Source: Cymodocea nodosa
Taxonomy: Eukaryota > Streptophyta > Magnoliopsida > Alismatales > Cymodoceaceae
NCBI GenBank assembly: GCA_036874045.1
Contig: CM072345.1
Location: 11,828,501-11,892,500 of the forward strand
Reading direction: 5' to 3'
DNA: 64,000 nt
Shown here: piece after piece, positions 62,901-64,000 of the stretch
Layout: each line of letters opens with the position of its first letter
Numbering within the stretch: the stretch's first letter is position 1
Made by a program: the position numbers and the translations under genes
The notes under the pieces: generated by a model
Databases searched by the model: none
What the model was told of the DNA's origin: nothing
Seen by the model: only the letters and a program-made list of their open reading frames with translations

Positions 62901-63941
62901 AAAGATGTTTATGTGGGAACTTTGTTCCTATGTCTTCTAAGATTTCACTTCCATTTTCAAGGTCAATACTAATGAAAACCTTGAACTCTTGAACTGTAGA
63001 ATATTTCTTTCGTTGAATAATAAATGCTTTATCAAGGTGAATCTTGCAGATAATACACTTCAGTGTAGTTTGTCATTCCTCTTTGTCCATCGATCTCAAC
63101 AAGGATTTTTTTTTGTTTTCTTGAATTTTCTGAAATTGTCAAAATATGCTAAAGGGAGCAATTTATCTTGTTTTTTTTTTTACATATTTATTCTAAAGTT
63201 TAAATCCACACCAAAGTTTCATGTGAATAAAAACACTGAACTCTAGAATAGTGGATTATTTTCAGATGATACTGGATATTCTGCTGCATGCCATTCTTTG
63301 TTTCAAGCTCAGGCTAAAGACAATTTATTTCATTATAAATAAATAATCAGCAAATCTTCCCTTGATTTTATAGGTTTAATAAGATTTATTTTTTTGGTTG
63401 CTAGATAAAAAGCTCTCATATTGGAATCGTATTTTGTTTTCCCCTGATTTTCTTCAGATTGATTGTTTCTTATGTAACAATGTTTTTGCCCATATCCACA
63501 ATATTTTGAGCATACTCAGTATCTTCTCAAAAACTGAAAAATTTTGGTAGTCAAATTGTTTAAGCGGTTCATTTTATATTTTTATCCTTTTTTAACTCGT
63601 GAATTATGTAGGAGTGAGCTTTGACTTAAAGTACATAAAATTTGAACATCGTCATTCCCTAGCTAACCTAAGAAGGTTATATCCTTCTTCCACCTCTCCT
63701 ACAGCTTTAAGTGTTTTATCTTGTAATAACGCCATAGAGGTTATATTCATATATTTTACATTCAATCAAGATTCAGCTAATGCTGGCTAATATCTAAAAA
63801 TGCAGGATGATGAAACTGCCTTGCTGCAGCAGGCTATTGCAATGTCGATGGGTGACAGTCAGGCTGGTCAATCTAGTGGAGCTGGGATGGCAGATAGTGA
63901 GATGTCAGATGCCACTGCCGATGACCAAGATCTAGCTTTTG
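56966..63941 (+). CDS. RPN10: 26S proteasome ubiquitin receptor RPN10 (PSMD4), 3' end outside window
   Basis: Binds polyubiquitin chains and sits between lid and base of the 19S particle. Exons 56966-56977, 57058-57171, 57407-57512, 61585-61699, 61779-61988, 62078-62396, 63806-63941 and at least one more beyond the window. The visible coding part is 1012 nt (337 residues). The von Willebrand A domain (about 1-186) opens [15 protein letters not shown] and contains [28 protein letters not shown] and IIVFAG. A ten-Ala run (201-210) precedes UIM1, [17 protein letters not shown] (about 225-241). UIM2, [15 protein letters not shown], lies at 293-307 and a UIM3 start, DDQDLAF, near 331. Intron 3 (4.07 kb) holds an LTR element; intron 6 (1.4 kb) shows no gene. 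The exon 2 donor is either GC at 57172 or GT at 57175. Confidence 0.97.
58691..58754. repeat. 32-bp tandem duplication in RPN10 intron 3
   Basis: GATGACTAATATTGATTACT and the next 12 bases occur twice back to back, starting at 58691 and 58723, without mismatch by eye. Confidence 0.93.
59716..60997 (+). mobile_element. Non-autonomous LTR retrotransposon in RPN10 intron 3
   Basis: Two direct repeats, 59716-59859 and 60842-60997, start TGTTAGAGTATA and end TTTCA/TCTCA (TG...CA). The left one is followed by TTGGTATTAGAAC, close to the initiator-Met primer site of Copia elements. The right one is preceded by a purine-rich tract, TTGAGGGAGA. The ~980-bp interior encodes no gag or pol that I can recognise, so it must have used proteins of another element. 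No matching 5-bp target duplication was seen (GAAAT versus TCAAA). The LTRs have diverged clearly, with an extra ~12 bp in the right copy. Same sense as RPN10. Confidence 0.85.
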
Positions 63942-64000
63942 GTTTGTCGTATTATCATTGTCTATATAATATTTTTTACATCCTTTAATGTTAAATATAT

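Noticed and set aside
1..64000. tRNA, rRNA, CRISPR or bacterial-type operon signals
   Set aside because: No cloverleaf with A and B boxes, no regularly spaced direct repeats with unique spacers and no polycistronic gene packing were seen.

Overview
The window looks like nuclear DNA of a flowering plant. Genes have many GT-AG introns, some of several kilobases. Spacers and introns are AT-rich, and plant-type PIF/Harbinger and Copia-like elements are scattered through them. Protein details lean weakly towards a non-grass monocot, but the species cannot be fixed from sequence alone. No operon, CRISPR array, phage, tRNA or rRNA gene was seen.

Six real genes were rebuilt by following reading frames across splice sites; each model keeps frame through every junction. 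Left to right: (1) calmodulin-lysine N-methyltransferase on the minus strand, 7 exons over 15.2 kb (4087-19298); (2) a secreted GH10 endo-xylanase-like protein on the minus strand, 8 exons (20810-23926); (3) a short RMR-type PA-TM-RING-H2 sorting receptor on the plus strand, 4 exons (25297-31198); (4) proteasome subunit RPN9 on the minus strand, 6 exons (32677-40845); (5) a choline-transporter-like (CTL) membrane protein on the plus strand, 3 exons (50236-53971); (6) proteasome ubiquitin receptor RPN10 on the plus strand, first 7 exons, cut by the window end (56966-63941). From memory, RPN10, CTL and GH10 genes are also adjacent in Arabidopsis (At4g38630-At4g38650), so this is probably an old syntenic block.

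Mobile DNA: a 4.08-kb Harbinger element with TAA target duplications sits in intron 3 of the methyltransferase gene. It carries broken transposase and Myb/SANT genes. A 568-bp internally deleted relative lies between CTL and RPN10. A decayed Copia element fills most of the RPN9-CTL spacer, with a nested repeat and a long GA tract. A second Copia remnant lies in methyltransferase intron 2, and a 1.3-kb non-autonomous LTR element lies in RPN10 intron 3. Short tandem duplications, several with 74- or 147/148-bp periods, are scattered through the non-coding DNA. A 795-bp copy of methyltransferase intron 5 plus part of exon 5 lies within its own intron 3.

The genes are ordinary plant housekeeping or cell-wall genes, and I found no clear new biological system. 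The most interesting points are the physical linkage of RPN9 and RPN10, the layered duplication and transposition inside the methyltransferase gene, an ambiguous GC/GT donor in RPN10, and stop codons in the Harbinger genes that all fit C-to-T decay.
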